Shown piece after piece: positions 1-13,885 of a stretch of DNA of 64,000 nucleotides. Made by a program: the position numbers and the translations under genes. The notes under the pieces are model-generated. The model saw only the letters and a program-made list of their open reading frames with translations, was not told the origin of the DNA and ran no database searches. Origin of the DNA: Phalacrocorax aristotelis (lineage: Eukaryota; Chordata; Aves; Suliformes; Phalacrocoracidae); contig NC_134276.1 of NCBI RefSeq assembly GCF_949628215.1, positions 216,834,610 to 216,898,609 of the forward strand, read 5' to 3'. Every line of letters begins with the position of its first letter. Position 1 is the stretch's first letter.

Positions 1-2304
1 CAGATTTTTTAAGAAGGGAAGTTGGCGTGTCACAAAAAAAAAAAAAAAAAAAGAGGTTGCAAAGAAAGAGGGAACCATCAGTGTGTGAAGAACAATCATC
101 CCAGGCATTTGTCTGCAGCTGAAATAAAAGTAAATATTGGATTGTCAGCTTGAAATGCATCTCTATTGCCTAGCTCCAGCCTGCAAATGGAAGCAATTAG
201 AAAAATGTCCTGCCTTTTTCACAGTAGGCTGCCTCTTCCTCGCACAAGCCCCACAGATAGACAGACACATGCAAGTCCTTAAGTAGCAGATTGGTTTACC
301 CTGTCAGTCAGATCTCATTAGAAAGTGCAATGCTTCATACCCGGTAATCTGCTAGGAAATAACAGATATTGGTGCTGTGCAATACCTTTTTAAGAGTCAC
401 TGCTCGTCACTTTTCTATGCGCTGAAGTTACATCTTTTGCAGAGGTCTCTCTCTTAATGAGACCGAGCCAGGGAGCGGAGCATTTCAACCTGCCGCTGTA
501 CGTGGTATCTGGGAGTCAGTAATGTTTCACTTGGAAGGTGTAGGAGCAGGCAGGGCATGGCTGGTAGGGTGTAGAAGATCAGTGCTAGGACACAAGGGGG
601 GCAGGTGAGGACATGGCCAGTTCTGGGAAGGGCGCTTTCAAAGTCACAGCTGAGGACAGGAGAGAGGAGCAGGGAGTAGCAGTGGCCGGGGGCCAGTTCC
701 TGCTAGAATATAGGAGGGAAGACGGAAAATGAGCAAAGGACAGAAATAGCGCAACTGAGAGGACTGACAGGGTCAGGCCATGACATAGTGTTAGTGTTAG
801 GGCAGAGCGAGGTTTGTGGACAGTAGGGTCCAGGGCAGCTATAGCCCAGGAACCGTACAGCAGAGCCAGCCAATTTTACGGCTCCTTTAAGTCATGTATG
901 GCAACCTCTCCACAACCAGGAGCCCCAAGATGTGTAGCACATACCCATGGAGGTAAAAGCCCTTCTCAGGGTGTCTCAGGGGCACCGCTCTGGCTCAGCA
1001 AGTCCCTGGGATGGTGATGTAGAGAAACATCACTGACCTGCTCTTCTCTGGGCAGGTGCTGTTGGCCACAGTCAGGGGTGGGACGCCAGGACGTGGACTT
1101 TTGGTGGACCATGGTGTGGCCTGATACAACCATTCCTGCACTGCATGGCAGCTCCCTAAGTGCTTGTCTTCCACTGCAGGGGGGAGCAGACCTCCGGGTA
1201 CCTGCAGCCAGCAGCCCTGTTCCAACAAACACGCTCATCACATGCTCCAGGCTTGGCAGCGATGCTCAGCTGCTTCAGGACTGAACATGGCTCGGTGGCC
1301 TTGGGTTGGCTGTACCCTCCATGGTGCCAGCTTAGCATAGCCTTGGCTCAGGGTTAGTCCATCTCTGAGGAGCAGATTGGCATGCTAAAGTGGCTGAACT
1401 GCTTCTGCTACTTAAAAGCTGGCTTGAGTAGCTCTCTGACCCTACCTGCAGCAGACCCCGTTCCCAGATTTGCCAGGGACTGGCTGAGGACATGATTCAC
1501 TTTCCTAAATATATTGCCATTAGAAAGAACCTTGGGCAGCGTAGGTATGTGAGCAGGGCTGGCAGGTGTGGTACAGGGGTTACAGGATGCCTAGACTCCG
1601 TCTGAAATGCTTGCACTAGACACCTATGTTTAGGCAAATTGAGATACATTCCTCCATTTCCCGCTACAGTTAACTACTCTCTAACCAGCAAGATCCTTAA
1701 TTCATTCACTTTGGGTCTGTTTTGGAGGTTTTGGCCAACTCAAGGCTAGTAGTGGGTCCTACTGTTGCCAAGCCACATGTCCTTACCGGTGTCCCTAAAG
1801 AAGGATTTCCACCACCTGCATTGTGCAACCAGTGGGTTCGGTCCAGCTGATGAAGGTTGGTGCTTGAGGATGGGCAGGTCATTGCAGGTGACAGGTCATT
1901 CTTTGCCGATGGGATTTGTAAAACTCATAAGTGTGGCATGGTATCATCAGGATTTCTTTCCCTGTGTCACATGTTATATCTGAGTTGTATCCGTTGTATC
2001 TGAGGCCAAAAAAAGTTCAAAGATTGTCATTCTGCATTTCGAATGCTGAGAGCTGGGGCTGAGGGAAGGGTCTTTGCTAACTGGGAAGAACCTTCCTTTG
2101 TCACTGGTGCCGAAACACTGATGATTATGGCGGTAATTTCCCTAGTGCTGGGGAATAATCTCAGCTCCAGCTGGTTTCCTGTGGATTTCCGCACGGCCTT
2201 CCTCTAGAGCAAGGGACCACTGATGGGTACCCAAAGGAGCCACAGCCTGTCTCCTGGCTCTGGGATCTAATTAAACTCTTGCAGTATCTATGGAGCCAGT
2301 TGCT

Positions 2305-2826
2305 TCATAGAATCATTAAGGTTGGAAAAGACCTCTAGGATCATCAGGTCCAACCCCCAACACAACAGCCCCAGGCCTCCTAAGCCATGGCCCCAAGTGC
2401 CACGTCTGCACGGTGTTTGAACCCCCCCAGGGCTGGTGACTCCCCCACCTCTCTGGGCAGCCTGTGCCAAGGCCTGACCACGCTGGCAGGGAAGACATTT
2501 TCCCTCACACCCAACCTAAACCTCCCCTGACGCAGCTTGAGGCCGTTCCCTCTCGTCCCATCACTGGTGACTTGGGAGCAGAGACCAGCCCCCCCTCACT
2601 CCAGCCCCTCTCAGGCAGTTGCGAGAAGGGCTCCCCTCAGCCCCCTCTTCTCCAGGCTAAACCCCCCCAGCCCCCTCAGCCGCCCCCCAGCACACTTGTG
2701 CTCCAGACCCTGCCCCAGCCCCGCTGCCCTTCTCTGGACACGCTCCAGCCCCTCAAGGGCCTTCTTGTCCCCAGGGGCCCAACCCTGAACGCAGTTTAGT
2801 GCAGCCTCACCAGGGGCCGTTGCCAT
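2305..2826 (-). mobile_element. CR1 LINE fragment, antisense, 5'-truncated
   Basis: Reading the minus strand, the segment runs from the C-terminal coding part of the CR1 reverse transcriptase ORF into the CR1 3'UTR. It ends at the tail, seen on + as catagaatcattaaggttgg followed by the typical 'gacctctaggatcatcaggtccaaccccc'-like 3' region. The matching peptide on the minus strand includes [19 protein letters not shown] and [19 protein letters not shown], also seen in the copies at 32.1 kb and 62.1 kb, so these three are one subfamily. Frame breaks show it is dead. It lies in the EXOC4 intron. Confidence 0.9.
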
Positions 2827-5800
2827 TCAGCAGTTTATGACCCATGGAGGAGCAGCTCCACATCATGTTCTTGTTTCCCCTCCACTTTCTTCCCTTCCCA
2901 AGCGCATGCAGTAGCATCCTATTTTTGGTATTCAGCCACCCTGGTGGTTTTCACCATGAGCTTTCCCAGAAAAGGTGTGGTCCATCCGAGCTGGATTTTG
3001 GATAGTGAGGTGTGATTGTCCTAGTTACCCTCTGACTTCCATTCTTGAATGAGATGAAAATGCTGCCCCAAAAGGGAAGCGGTGGGGTTTTTGCAGCTAA
3101 ATCAGTAAAAAACTGAGTAAACTAAGAGACAATTCTTCGACTGCAGAAGGCGACTGGCTCCAGCGCACAAAAGCACACGGTCTGAATGGGGAATGCAGAT
3201 CAGGCAATTCCTGTCTATCCGAGGTAGATCCTCTGGTGAGGCTGACATGAAAAACTCTGACTCAAATGCAGGAAACATGGAGTTAAGGAGGTGAATTATT
3301 GATGGAGCGCAAGTATTACCATATCTGACAGATGGAGGCTGTCTGAGAACATTTTGCAGAGTGGCATCTGCATCGTGCCTGATTGGCGTCCCTGAACTTT
3401 CACACATCAGATGTAGAATATCAACACACAAACTCTGATGTAGCAATTAAATCTGTCCCGTAATGAACCTGGGCTTCGTAGCCAAGAGAAATCCATATGC
3501 TCAGGTAAAGACCGAAAAAAACCTGGATTCTGGTATTTTTAAGAAGATATTAAAATAATTACATCCAGACCACTGTGTTTCAATATACACATATGATGTC
3601 AACATATACAGATATGTATGGCTCTCAGGAAAAGGTCCGCACCATGTAGCCGCTTACTGGGATTTTATTGAAGGCTGTAAAGCTTGCCTTTTATTTTATG
3701 GTTTGTATTCCAGATCTGAGATCAAATAATATAGAAAAAACACAAAATTCAATGACACCTCACATCGCCAAAGTGCATTAACATCTAAAGCTGAAGGCAG
3801 TCTCTCAAGTGCATACGGAAGTCGTAGCTGATATGTATTCCACGTTGTCATGTGTGCAAAAACAAAGAGTAGGAGAAAAGAGGTGCAAGTAATAGCAAGT
3901 TTTATGCTTTCATGAAAAACAGCTTGTATTATGAAGCAGCAATATGTAAAATGTGTCTTTTTTAATAAGATTCAGTGCCTTCGTATTCTAGGTTGTTTTC
4001 CTAAGCCCAACGCAACTTGGTAAATGATTGTAATTTTTTTGCCATCTGTTAACTGTTTGGTGTGCTGCGTGAAATCCATTCTTCCTTCACTTGTGGCATG
4101 GAAATGTGCAGATTCTGAGAATCACCAGGAAAATGTGCTTTTTGTCCCTGGAGGGCATTCAAAGGTGGATACGAGCGGGGAAGGGAGGTTACTCAGTGAG
4201 AATCAGCATGGGGATGGCTCTTACTGGGTTGTAGCCATCCCTTTGCACACACAAAGGACTTCACTCTGACCCCTTAATATCAACAGACCTTCATCTTCTC
4301 AATGGCAAAGCGGCCTTTTGAGAAAACAGAACCGTTCTGTACATTATGTCTCCATGTACAAATGGGAATTGAAAGAAGAGGTTAATAAATTAATACGAAA
4401 ACCTAGAGGTTCAGTTCTCACAGCAGAGTTCTTGTTGATAGTCTGGAGGTTTTGTACAGTTAGAGGATGCGTTTCTGGAATGAGATAAAAATAGCAGTTC
4501 AGAGCAATTCCCCTGCTTTTGATGGCTGTGAAGTACTCCATCAGTTCAGAAGCAGTGCTGGGATTCTCTTCTCGCCCTAGAGGGACCAGCTTTGTTTCCA
4601 AGGAGCCGCTGTCACACTGCAGTGGAGTCCGTCTGGGGTTTGCAGCCTGTACGTAAGCGGTGGCGAGCAAAGGGATGCGTCCCTGAGATAGTCCATCAAT
4701 AAGACAGCCAGACCTGGCTTTTCCATGCCAGGAGAATGGAGCTAGAAATCACACCTACGGCTGCGGGCCTTATCCTGCAGCGATGTTGCCTTGATAATGT
4801 TTTCATTTTAAACGCTAAGGGTTTTTGCTGCCTGGCAAAAAAACAGTGTAGTGCAGATCTGTTGGCTCAAAAAGTTGAGGTCATTGGAGCTAAAATTTCA
4901 CCAGGAGCGGCCAGAAGAGGCCACAGTTGTACTGCACACAGCAGCGTCGGGACTCGCTCCGGCTTAGGTGTATGTTCTTTCAGGAGCAATATTTTTCAAA
5001 AGGAGGAATTGAAAGAGGCCGTCTTGCTTTGCCGACTGCAACAGTACCTTAGAGAGGCAATGGCTTCCCTCTGTAAATACGTCTTTTGCCCTAAGCACGT
5101 TACAGAGGGAAAAGCAATTTCAACCTAAAATATTGCTGCAAGAGCGAATGAGTAGCAGCTGGCCATAAATACCACTAACCTGCAAACCTGAAGGTTTCTA
5201 AGCATCAGGAGAAGTATTGAGAACTGGCATGTTGGGTGTGATGAAATGGTCATCTGGCCAGGGGCCAACACAGAAAGCATGGAGGAGAGTGTTGAAGCTC
5301 TTAACCATTAACTCCTTCATCCAGGAGACCCGTAGTTCTAAGTTGATGTCCCCTACTTTTGGCCATCTAAAAATTTGGCATTGAATCCGTCCTGGCTGCC
5401 TGGTTTCTTTGTAATAAACAATGTCCACGGGGCACTTAAACCCAATATAAGTATCTATTTTCTTGTAGGATGAATTGGCTTCACCCTGTTTCTTCTCCAT
5501 TCATAGGTAGGAGACCATGACAGTCGATCCCCTTGAGGTCTTGGTGGTGGTAACTGATGATGATGATGAGCCTGTGGGTAGGGTTTGAGGCTGCTGCAAT
5601 GTTTTGTTTTCCTCCTGGTTCGGAGAGGTCTGTGCGCAGTGTTGAGCAAGCGGGGCTCTGTAGGTCACTTCCCCAGCCTCAGAGGTTTCTAGGCTGGCAC
5701 AAGGTAATGACGCTGGATGGTACTACCAGAAGAAATGATAGTGCCATGAGGCAAGTGAATCCACTAAAGGGCTCCTCCGTGAGAAACAGCAATGTGTTCA

Positions 5801-6419
5801 ACAAAAAAATGGTAACCATATTACGTGTCAGCATGCCTACAAAAAATCTCAGTTCCCTAATTTCTGAAGCTACTGTAGCATTCAAACCAAATGAACAAAG
5901 GTTCAAAAAACCCATCAACTGGAGTTTTCAAGAATTTGGGGCTGTTTGCCTGACTCCAGCGAGCGGTTCAAACCTCCTCTGAAGCACCGAGGCCCGACCA
6001 CAGCCTACTGCAGGCAGACATCGCCTCGATGGACCTTGTAATGTCCTACCGCAGTTCAGGCGTTGCGGCCTGTTCTGCTCCGTAGCCAGCAGATCCCAGC
6101 AGAGGTGTCCTTCACCCATCGGTAGCTACCAGACATTCTTGATTTTATTAAAAATAAGCAAACTTGCACCGCTGAGCATCTCCCCGATCACAGCGTCGGG
6201 TGTTTGTATCCCGTTCCAAGCCACTTGATCCTAAATAAGGCTGGGGTTTTTGCCACAGTAATTGTTGTTCCCGGAGGGTAGCTAAAATTGTATTATTTTT
6301 TGCTGACTGGAGCAATCCTTGCTGTACTTCCCATCGAACTGCTGACTCCCTCTTCTTTCGGGCTACATTCGTTTCCACGTTTCCTCTCATTTATGCATGA
6401 GGCAAGGGGAAAAATTGCT

Positions 6420-6900
6420 TAATATTCTTTATAAACTGGCATATGGTATAGATAATTTTTTCTTTTTACTATATGCAGTAAAAATGCAAATGCGTGTGGC
6501 TTATTTGCAAATGCTGGCATTAATAACTGATATTTAAACAGGCCGGATTAGCACTTTTACTGATATATTAAAAAGATTTTTCCCAATCATTTGCACACTC
6601 AAAATCAATTTTAATACAACATGTAAATTGAATTTAATTTTTTTATGTAAAATTGCATTTATCTGCTTGAACCATTAAATTTACTATTTAATATGTACTT
6701 TCCAGCTCACTTGGTTAGAATTTCATTGCTCTTCATCTGTATAAATTTAATTAGCCTTGATATCATCAGTATATTATAGAACTAATTAAAGATTTAGATA
6801 AGTGCTGAGGGTGCTTATTTAATACCCTATAAAGTTCCATTTGGAGAGTGAAAAATTCCATCCTTCACTATATCAGCCAGTATGGAGCTACAAGGAGTGT
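6420..6900. promoter_or_regulatory. candidate conserved non-coding element, AT-rich with POU/homeobox-type motifs
   Basis: This is a strongly AT-rich, repeat-free stretch. It has an octamer ATGCAAAT at 6484-6491, the palindrome ATTTGCAAAT at 6503-6512, and TAATTA cores at 6748-6753 and 6783-6788. This composition is typical of deeply conserved developmental enhancers in introns of large vertebrate genes. Function is inferred from motif density only. Without alignment it could be ordinary AT-rich intron. Confidence 0.3.
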
Positions 6901-7504
6901 CTCAGACATTGTTTTTGAAAAATTATTTAATGGGGTTTAATGGATTTATCCTTCCTTTGAAAAGCCGTGTAATTACTGTGTATCGCTGCACGGTGCGAGG
7001 GTGGCTGGAGTTGTTCGGGGAATGGTTTTTAAACGGCATCATCGCGTGTTCCCCTCCGTGATGATGCCGCCTGATGCACAGAGCTCCCCGTGCATCATCA
7101 CGTGTTCCCAGCAGGGCAACGTTATCCAAGTCACCAGTGACAAACTATGGGAGCAAGGGAGAAGGAAATAAGAAGGAAATGTTAGTAAGAAATTAGTAGA
7201 TAAGGTAGCGCTTAGAAAAGGAGGCGAGAGAAAAGGAGAGATCTTCTGGAAGAGTAGTTATGTTCTGCACGTACCTTACCTTTTCCTTTGCTAATTAGCT
7301 CTGCATTTTACAGGTGATTTATCATCTGTGTTTTACAAAAAGATTTTAAGTAGAGAGAAACCCAAGTGCTTTAGTGACACAGAGCTGCACGTAGCACCCA
7401 AAGGTGTTGGCTGGGTTTTTTTTCCAAAACTAGCCATTAAAACAAAGCTGCTTCATCTGTGTAGAGGCCAATGCATCGGGGAGCTGATTTGTCAGTAGTG
7501 TTTT

Positions 7505-7845
7505 ATCATAGAATCACAGACTGGTTTGGGTGGGAAGGGACCTTTAGAGGCCATCTAGTCCAACCCCCTGCAGTGAGCAGGGACATCTTCAACCAGACCA
7601 GGTCGCTCAGAGCCCCGTCCAGCCTGACCTTGGGTGTTTCCAGGGATGGGGCATCTCCCACCTCTCGGGGCAACCTGGGCCAGGGTCTCACCACCCTCAG
7701 TGTAAAAAATTTCTTCCTTATATCCAGTCTGAATCTCCCCTCATGTAGTTTAAAACCATCACCCCTTGTCCTGTCACAACAGGCCTTGCTAAAGAGGTCG
7801 CCCCATCTTTCCCATAGTCCCCCTTTAAGCACTGGAAGGCCATTT
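7505..7845 (-). mobile_element. CR1 LINE 3' fragment, antisense
   Basis: The + strand begins with the reverse complement of the CR1 tail (catagaatcacagactgg). It continues through the 3'UTR and the end of the RT ORF, ending abruptly near 'aagcactggaaggccatttt'. On the minus strand the short peptide EGRFRLDIRKKFFTLRVV is shared with the copy at 8.5 kb, and the same region recurs in the 55.5 kb copy, placing the three in one CR1 subfamily. It is only about 340 bp, truncated and non-coding. Confidence 0.9.
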
Positions 7846-8503
7846 TGTATGCTGTCTGTGTGGTTTAAGTTTTAAAAAGGAAAGTAATTGGGTTTTATAT
7901 TTTGGTTGTCTTTAATTGGAAGATTGGACTTAAATCTTTAAAATAAATACACCTACTTTTCTTGCCTGGCTGTAGACACTGTTGAGAGTTCTGTGCGCTG
8001 CAGTCCCAACAGCGGGTACGGTACCCATCAGGGTGCCAGGGCTTCCCATCTCCAATACTCTTTTCTACCTTGGACAAATGACTGTATTTTTATCTCAGTT
8101 CTTCTGGCTGTAATAAAAAAAAAAGTTAATGCTATCCTTACATCACAGCCCTGATTATTTATAAAGGGCTGTGATTTGCAGAGGTACCGCAGGAGCATGA
8201 AGCACTATTATATTATAAATTCACTTTTATTTCTTCCTCTCATGTTTTATTGTCTTTTGCAAACCATTTCACATCTTGGGTGTTTGCATATTTTAGGTTC
8301 TTAAGTGCTTTTTACTTTCTTGACACTCTCCTCTAGTAATAACGCAGCTGACAGCCATCTGTGCATCCTGCCCCAAATGGTGCCGCATGTTGCAGCGTGT
8401 GGCGATGGGGCATCTGCTTTTGGGCTTCTGAGAGGCTGTGAATGAGGTGGTTCCCGGTGCCCCTAGAGAAGCTGTAGATCACAGCAGCAGCAGACATTTT
8501 TTG

Positions 8504-9070
8504 TAGAATCACAGAATGGTTTGGACTGGAAGGGACCTTCAGAGGCCATCTTGTCCAAACCCCCTGCCGTGAGCAGGGACATCTTCAACCAGATCGGGTT
8601 GCTCAGAGCCCCGTCCAGCCTGGCCTGGGATGTTTCCAGGGATGGGGCATCGACCACCTCTCGGGGCAACCTGGGCCAGTGACTCTTCACCCTCATTGTA
8701 AGAATTTTTTTCCTTATATCCAGTCTAAATCTACCTTCCTTTAAAGCCATCACCTCTTGTCCTGTCACAGCCGACCTTGCCAAAGAGGTCGCCCCCACCC
8801 TTCCCACAGTCCCCCTTTAAGCACTGAAAGGCCGCAATAAGGTCTCCCCGCAGCCTTCTCTCCCCCAGGCTGAGCAACCCCAGCTCTCCCAGCCCGGCCT
8901 CGCAGCAGAGGGGCTCCAGCCCCCGGAGCATTTCTGTGCCCCCTCTGGCCCCGCTCCAGCAGCCCCGTGTCTGTCCCATGCTGAGGAGCCCCGAGCTGGA
9001 GGCGGCGCTGCAGGGGGGTTTCACAGGGCGGGGCAGGGGGGCAGGACCCCCTCCCTCGCCCTGCCTCATT
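8504..9070 (-). mobile_element. CR1 LINE 3' fragment, antisense
   Basis: Same subfamily as the fragment at 7.5 kb but longer. The + strand opens with tagaatcacagaatgg and extends through the RT C-terminal region. The minus-strand peptide there has GLEPLCCEAGLGELGLLSL followed by [15 protein letters not shown]. The copy decays near 9070. It lies in the EXOC4 intron about 650 bp downstream of the previous fragment and in the same orientation, so the two insertions are independent, because both carry the 3' tail. Confidence 0.9.
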
Positions 9071-12029
9071 CTGGGTTCCCACCACCATCCATGCAGATAA
9101 ATAGGTGCTTCTTGGCCACAGTTCCTCTCAGCCCAGGCAGACGTGAGAGGTGTCTGTTTCGCATAGGAGGAGCTGAGGTTGACTAGCACAGCAATAACGT
9201 CTCTGGTGTGGACATCTAAAGCTGTGTGAATTCCCCCTCAAAGCACTTTGGCTTCTTCTGGAGGCAGAGAACAGGCATGACTGTTGTTGTCCCCAGAACT
9301 GGTCCAGGTTCATCAAAAATCAAGAAAGAAATCTTAAGAAATGATGATCAGGATATACATTCCCCTGTGGAATAGTGTCCTGAGGGCAGTGATATTCTCT
9401 GGTGTGCTTTAGGGCTGTAAGTGCTTAGAGGACTTGAAGGATGCCACTTAAGACAAGCGTTGGTTAGAGAGTGGATATATGATGTAGCAGATACCTTCCA
9501 TCACTAGTTTCTGTTTCGTTATCATAAGCTTCCAAGGTGGAAGAATAACCAGCTTGCAGACTCTTCCTTTACAATGCAGATCACTGGCGCATGTATGCAA
9601 ACATCTTTGCTTGCTATTGCAAGTTTTCAGAACTTGCTTTGAAAAACCCTGCATGCTAGAGCTCATCTCTCCTCCCCCATCTCCAGTGCCCTGTAACTAT
9701 CAGCTCCGTCCTCATCTCTTTCCCTGTCCCACCTCAAATGTCTCATGTTCCATAGCCACAAAAGCCCCGTGGGCATCTCTTCTCAGTCAAGCCAGTCCTG
9801 AAAATCCATTTCTTCTGCATTACGTGAACTGAAGTTGCCTCATTTCTTGCTGTCTCTTCCCTTTTTGCACTCACTCACCACCTCCTCTGTATGTTTAAAG
9901 GTAATGGTTCCACCAAGATCTGCGTCTGTCAAAATTGAGTGACTTTATAACGGCAGCTTTGGCCTTTTTTCCTCTTCACTTGCATGCTCACCGTGGTTTT
10001 TGTCTAGATTTAGTCTGTAAGTGCTTCATACTTAACCTTTTCTTACTTTCTTATTAGCATACCTAAGATATTTTGGGGGCTATAAAAGTGATTCCCTAAT
10101 CCCCCAGAAGAGAGGTAGATAAGGTACAGAGGTTTTTTGTTCCCTTTGGGTAAGTCAGCACCCAGATCTGAGTTCTTGCCTTGTGAACCTGTTTCCGTCC
10201 GCACTAGTACAGAGCGGGCGCCCAGCTACATAATGAAGGAATAATTAAAGTAAGATCCTTTATTCTGAAACATCACACTGTTCATCTCTGAAGGTCCTTC
10301 TCTTAAGACGAGATCAAGTCATTCTCAGGGAAATCGGAATTTAATTTTGAATTCACCTGGCCATCTTTTGAAAAACTTTTTTGTGTGCGGGCCTTGGGTT
10401 ATAGGTTAACATTAGCATTTAAATGGAGAACGGTATTAATAGCCCTCAGAGGAGCTTGTCTCATCCTGATTGCCTTCCCAGAGATTTTTTTTCCAAATGA
10501 GAAAGCGTCTTTATTTTTTTTCCTCTTTCTCCAAGAATAGAGTTCAAGAGACCATCTTTTTTGATATGTATATACTCAAAATGCATCCTTGCAAAATGGG
10601 CTCATTGTTGGCAGCTTGATGTTTTGCTTTAAAACTGCTATCTTAAAAAAAAAACCAAACGACCAACTGTTTTGCATGTTAATTGGCTTCTTCAGTTTTG
10701 ATTTGCCATGGGGATAGGTTTTTTTTCACGTGGGAACCATTTCTACCAGTGATATTAATCCTTCCCTATCTGCTTTTAGTACAAAGATGTTCTTCAGATG
10801 ATGGTAGATCTTCCCGGGCCACTTCCAACCTGGTAAGGTGAGCAGAAAGAGTACAGTTGTATTTGGGCTTTGGATTAGGCACTATTTGCTATAAGGTATG
10901 TGTTTGTCCTAAAAAAAATGCCCAAAGAATTCAAGGGTTAGTTCAGAAACTTTGACCCCAATCCCATTGCCAATAGTCAGAGGAACAGGTCGCAGACATC
11001 TAGGTGGGTTGACTTGCAGGGATGTGAGATAATCACATGAAGGAGCATTGTGAGGATGGCTTCTACTGTTTAAAAAAGAACAAATCTTTGTCATACAAGC
11101 CATCAAAACTAGTTCATCATCCTGTCTGAGCAGGACTTTGGGCACCTTGGATAGTCCTTCGCTCCTCGCTCCGCCAGAATATGGCCATCAACACTGAAGC
11201 TGAACGTGGAGAGTTTGGCCAGGTATTTACCATCCTAAAGAGTTAAAGGCTTGAGGAAAGGTTAATGTTTCCTTCCCCTTGAAAAACCGCAGTCATTGGT
11301 ATTTCCGTACCAAATCGGGAGAGATGCTGAGTAAGAACCTGTGCCACATTTATGGGTAAAAAATCTGTCGTATCAGGTCAACTCGACAAGCCCCATCTAT
11401 GCTCTTCAGCGTAATACAAATAAATAAAAACCGCGTGAGTAAGCGTACAAACAACAAGATTTTCCCCGATGAGGTGAGTCACCCGTGTCACTTTGTTCCC
11501 ATCAGCCGCCTTCCTGACTTCATACTCAGGTGAGTAAAGATTCGTGAGTTCAGCTTCGGTCTGGTCTCTTCTTGCCCCGACTATCTCACGCTGAGCGCTG
11601 GGAGGGTCCCTCTGCCCACGCCGATGGTGTGTGTGGGGCGAATCGGCTCGCAGGTGCTTAGCTGTGCTCACATGGAAGCCGACTGAAGGCTTGGGAAGGT
11701 AAAGTTCCTTTTTAGTTAGGTATGCTAATCCACTATTATTATTTATTAACCTATTTGTCAGATGATAGAATCAGCTTTTGATAAATATTAATTGTTCTCT
11801 CTGGTCTTAAATTTGAACCTTATAAAAAAACAAAGCCGTTTGCCAGCATTTCACTGAATAGAGATTTCCCTCACCTGTCGTCCATTTATTTTCCCCATCC
11901 CTTGCTAACTTGCTCTTCTCAACCTCCTCTCGATAATCAAAAGAGCATTTATAATGGCAGGGACAAATACACTTCTGAAAGTAAAATGAAGAGCCTAAAT
12001 AAAAAATCACAGAACAAGAGGCTCATCCC

Positions 12030-12380
12030 ACTCACTCTTTCATATTTCATTATTTGATAACATCAGAAGATGAGTCCATCAGAGCTGCTTGGGAAAGGCA
12101 AACAGGAGTGTGTCTGATCAATATTTATTAATACTTTCAAAGACAAGGGAGGCAAAGTTGAGCAGACTTCGTAATGGAGTGAATAATTACTCATGCAAAT
12201 AGGGTTTGGCCGAAGGCAATGCCATGCCAAGGCGGCAGTTTTTTAATTGCACCCAATTAAAAATGCATACCTTTCGCGCACTCGTACTGTCTCGCTTGCT
12301 CTCTTTTTTAGTTTGTAGGAAATTTTTAATTAAAAAATAATCTGATCCTGAAGAGTGACAGATGAATCCTGTGTTTATTA
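12030..12380. promoter_or_regulatory. candidate conserved non-coding element with octamer, NFI-like half-sites and a palindrome
   Basis: This is repeat-free intronic sequence. It has ATGCAAAT at 12193-12200 and facing TTGGC (12206) and GCCAA (12226-12230) half-sites. A perfect 10-bp inverted repeat, TTTTTAATTG at 12240-12249 and CAATTAAAAA at 12254-12263, has a 4-bp spacer. The motif clustering resembles homeodomain/POU/NFI enhancers. The regulatory role is inference. Confidence 0.3.
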
Positions 12381-13885
12381 GGTGCAGAATTCTTCAGTAA
12401 TCCAAGGTTTGGGACAGGCTAAAAAGGAAGGCAGCTCTAAGGACGTGGGGTAAAGATGGGCTTGCGTTGCTGAGCTTGTCCGGTGATGGGTCTGGGCTGC
12501 AGGCAGAGCACCTTCAGTTCTTGCTCCTTCTTAAGGTGCTCTGTCATACTGGGAAGGCCTTGAGTCCTATGCTTCGGAGCAAAGACTTGTCATGTCTCAG
12601 CGAGATCACCCCATCCAAGATATCCACTCTGTTAGTTTGTTGAAAACCCAGCCAGAGCTGGCAAAGGTAAAAATCTGATTTCACATCTGCTCAGCATAAG
12701 TTCCCTGAAGGTGATCAATGTTTCCTGAATCTTAGTGTTTACCTTGGCAACCTTACTGGGTTTTTCTACACATTGTGTGTATAACTGTACTTGAGATATT
12801 GCCAATACTCTCAAAGTTAACCTTATATTAGATTTCTGACTGTGTATTGAAGCATCTTGATAAATACCCAAATCTTCTAAAACATTACGGCTAACATTAA
12901 GTGCTTCTGGGCACTCGGTGAACGAGCCATACGTCAAGGTGCCAGGCCAATGCTGCAGAGCTGATGGGTAGGTAGCTGCCATTCAAATTTGGGATCTTAG
13001 TTTCTGCAAGGCCCCGGATACAACTATTTAATTATGCCATGTTCAAGCGTAAACCTTGCAGGACTAATTATAGCTAAAGGGAGATGAAGTTAAAACTCAG
13101 GAGACCCATCCTTAGACCACTGACCCAGAGGGCTTTATCAGTCCCAGCCTGTATCTAGATGTCCCTCAACTGCTTTCACTCAAAAACGAGCTGTGTTCTT
13201 CTGGCTGGGAGAGCATTTAGTAGTGCCAGCGTTATCAAAGAGGACGAGCCTGAGCCTCTGCTGTGCCTCTGTCATCTGCCACTGCTTTGTCACTCCTGGA
13301 ACTGCATGAGATCTGCTATTCTGGGGGTGTGGGGTGTCTACCTGCAAGAGGAGCCAAGATTTAAAGACTATCCATCAGCATGGCAGGAGGTGGATTGGAC
13401 ACACAGGCCTTACCACGATGTGCTCCTGAGCCAAGTCTTGGTTTTCCATACCAAGGGGTTCTCGGGGAGTTCTCCGTGTGTGTCGCAGGAGAGTGCTGGG
13501 GCTTTGACCTTGTGCTATCATCGTTAGCACTTAAACTGCTAAATCTGTTCCCATGATTGGAGATGAGGTTGGGTTCAGTCGTCCCCTCCCTGAATCCAGT
13601 TCTGAGACATATCCTCCCAAGGTTTTGTGGCTTCTGCTATTGATGTTCTATCAAAAGCTAAGCTTTGATGCTGTGGCTCTGCAGGGGACCAGATCAGCCT
13701 TGCAAAATGCTTCTTGTCTGACCCACATAGGTATTTTCAATTCCTGTGTCAAACACTGGCCTCATTTCAGCATCATAGTCTGAGTGACCAAGAGATGCAG
13801 ACGTTGAGGGGGGTATAGCAGTAATCGTGTTGTGTCATGTGGTGGCACAGTAGCTTCTGGGGGACCACGAATGGTGCCATTGGGT

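Noticed and set aside
8731..9189. Open frame of about 152 codons on the minus strand
   Set aside because: It is a CR1 RT remnant plus flanking sequence, not a gene.
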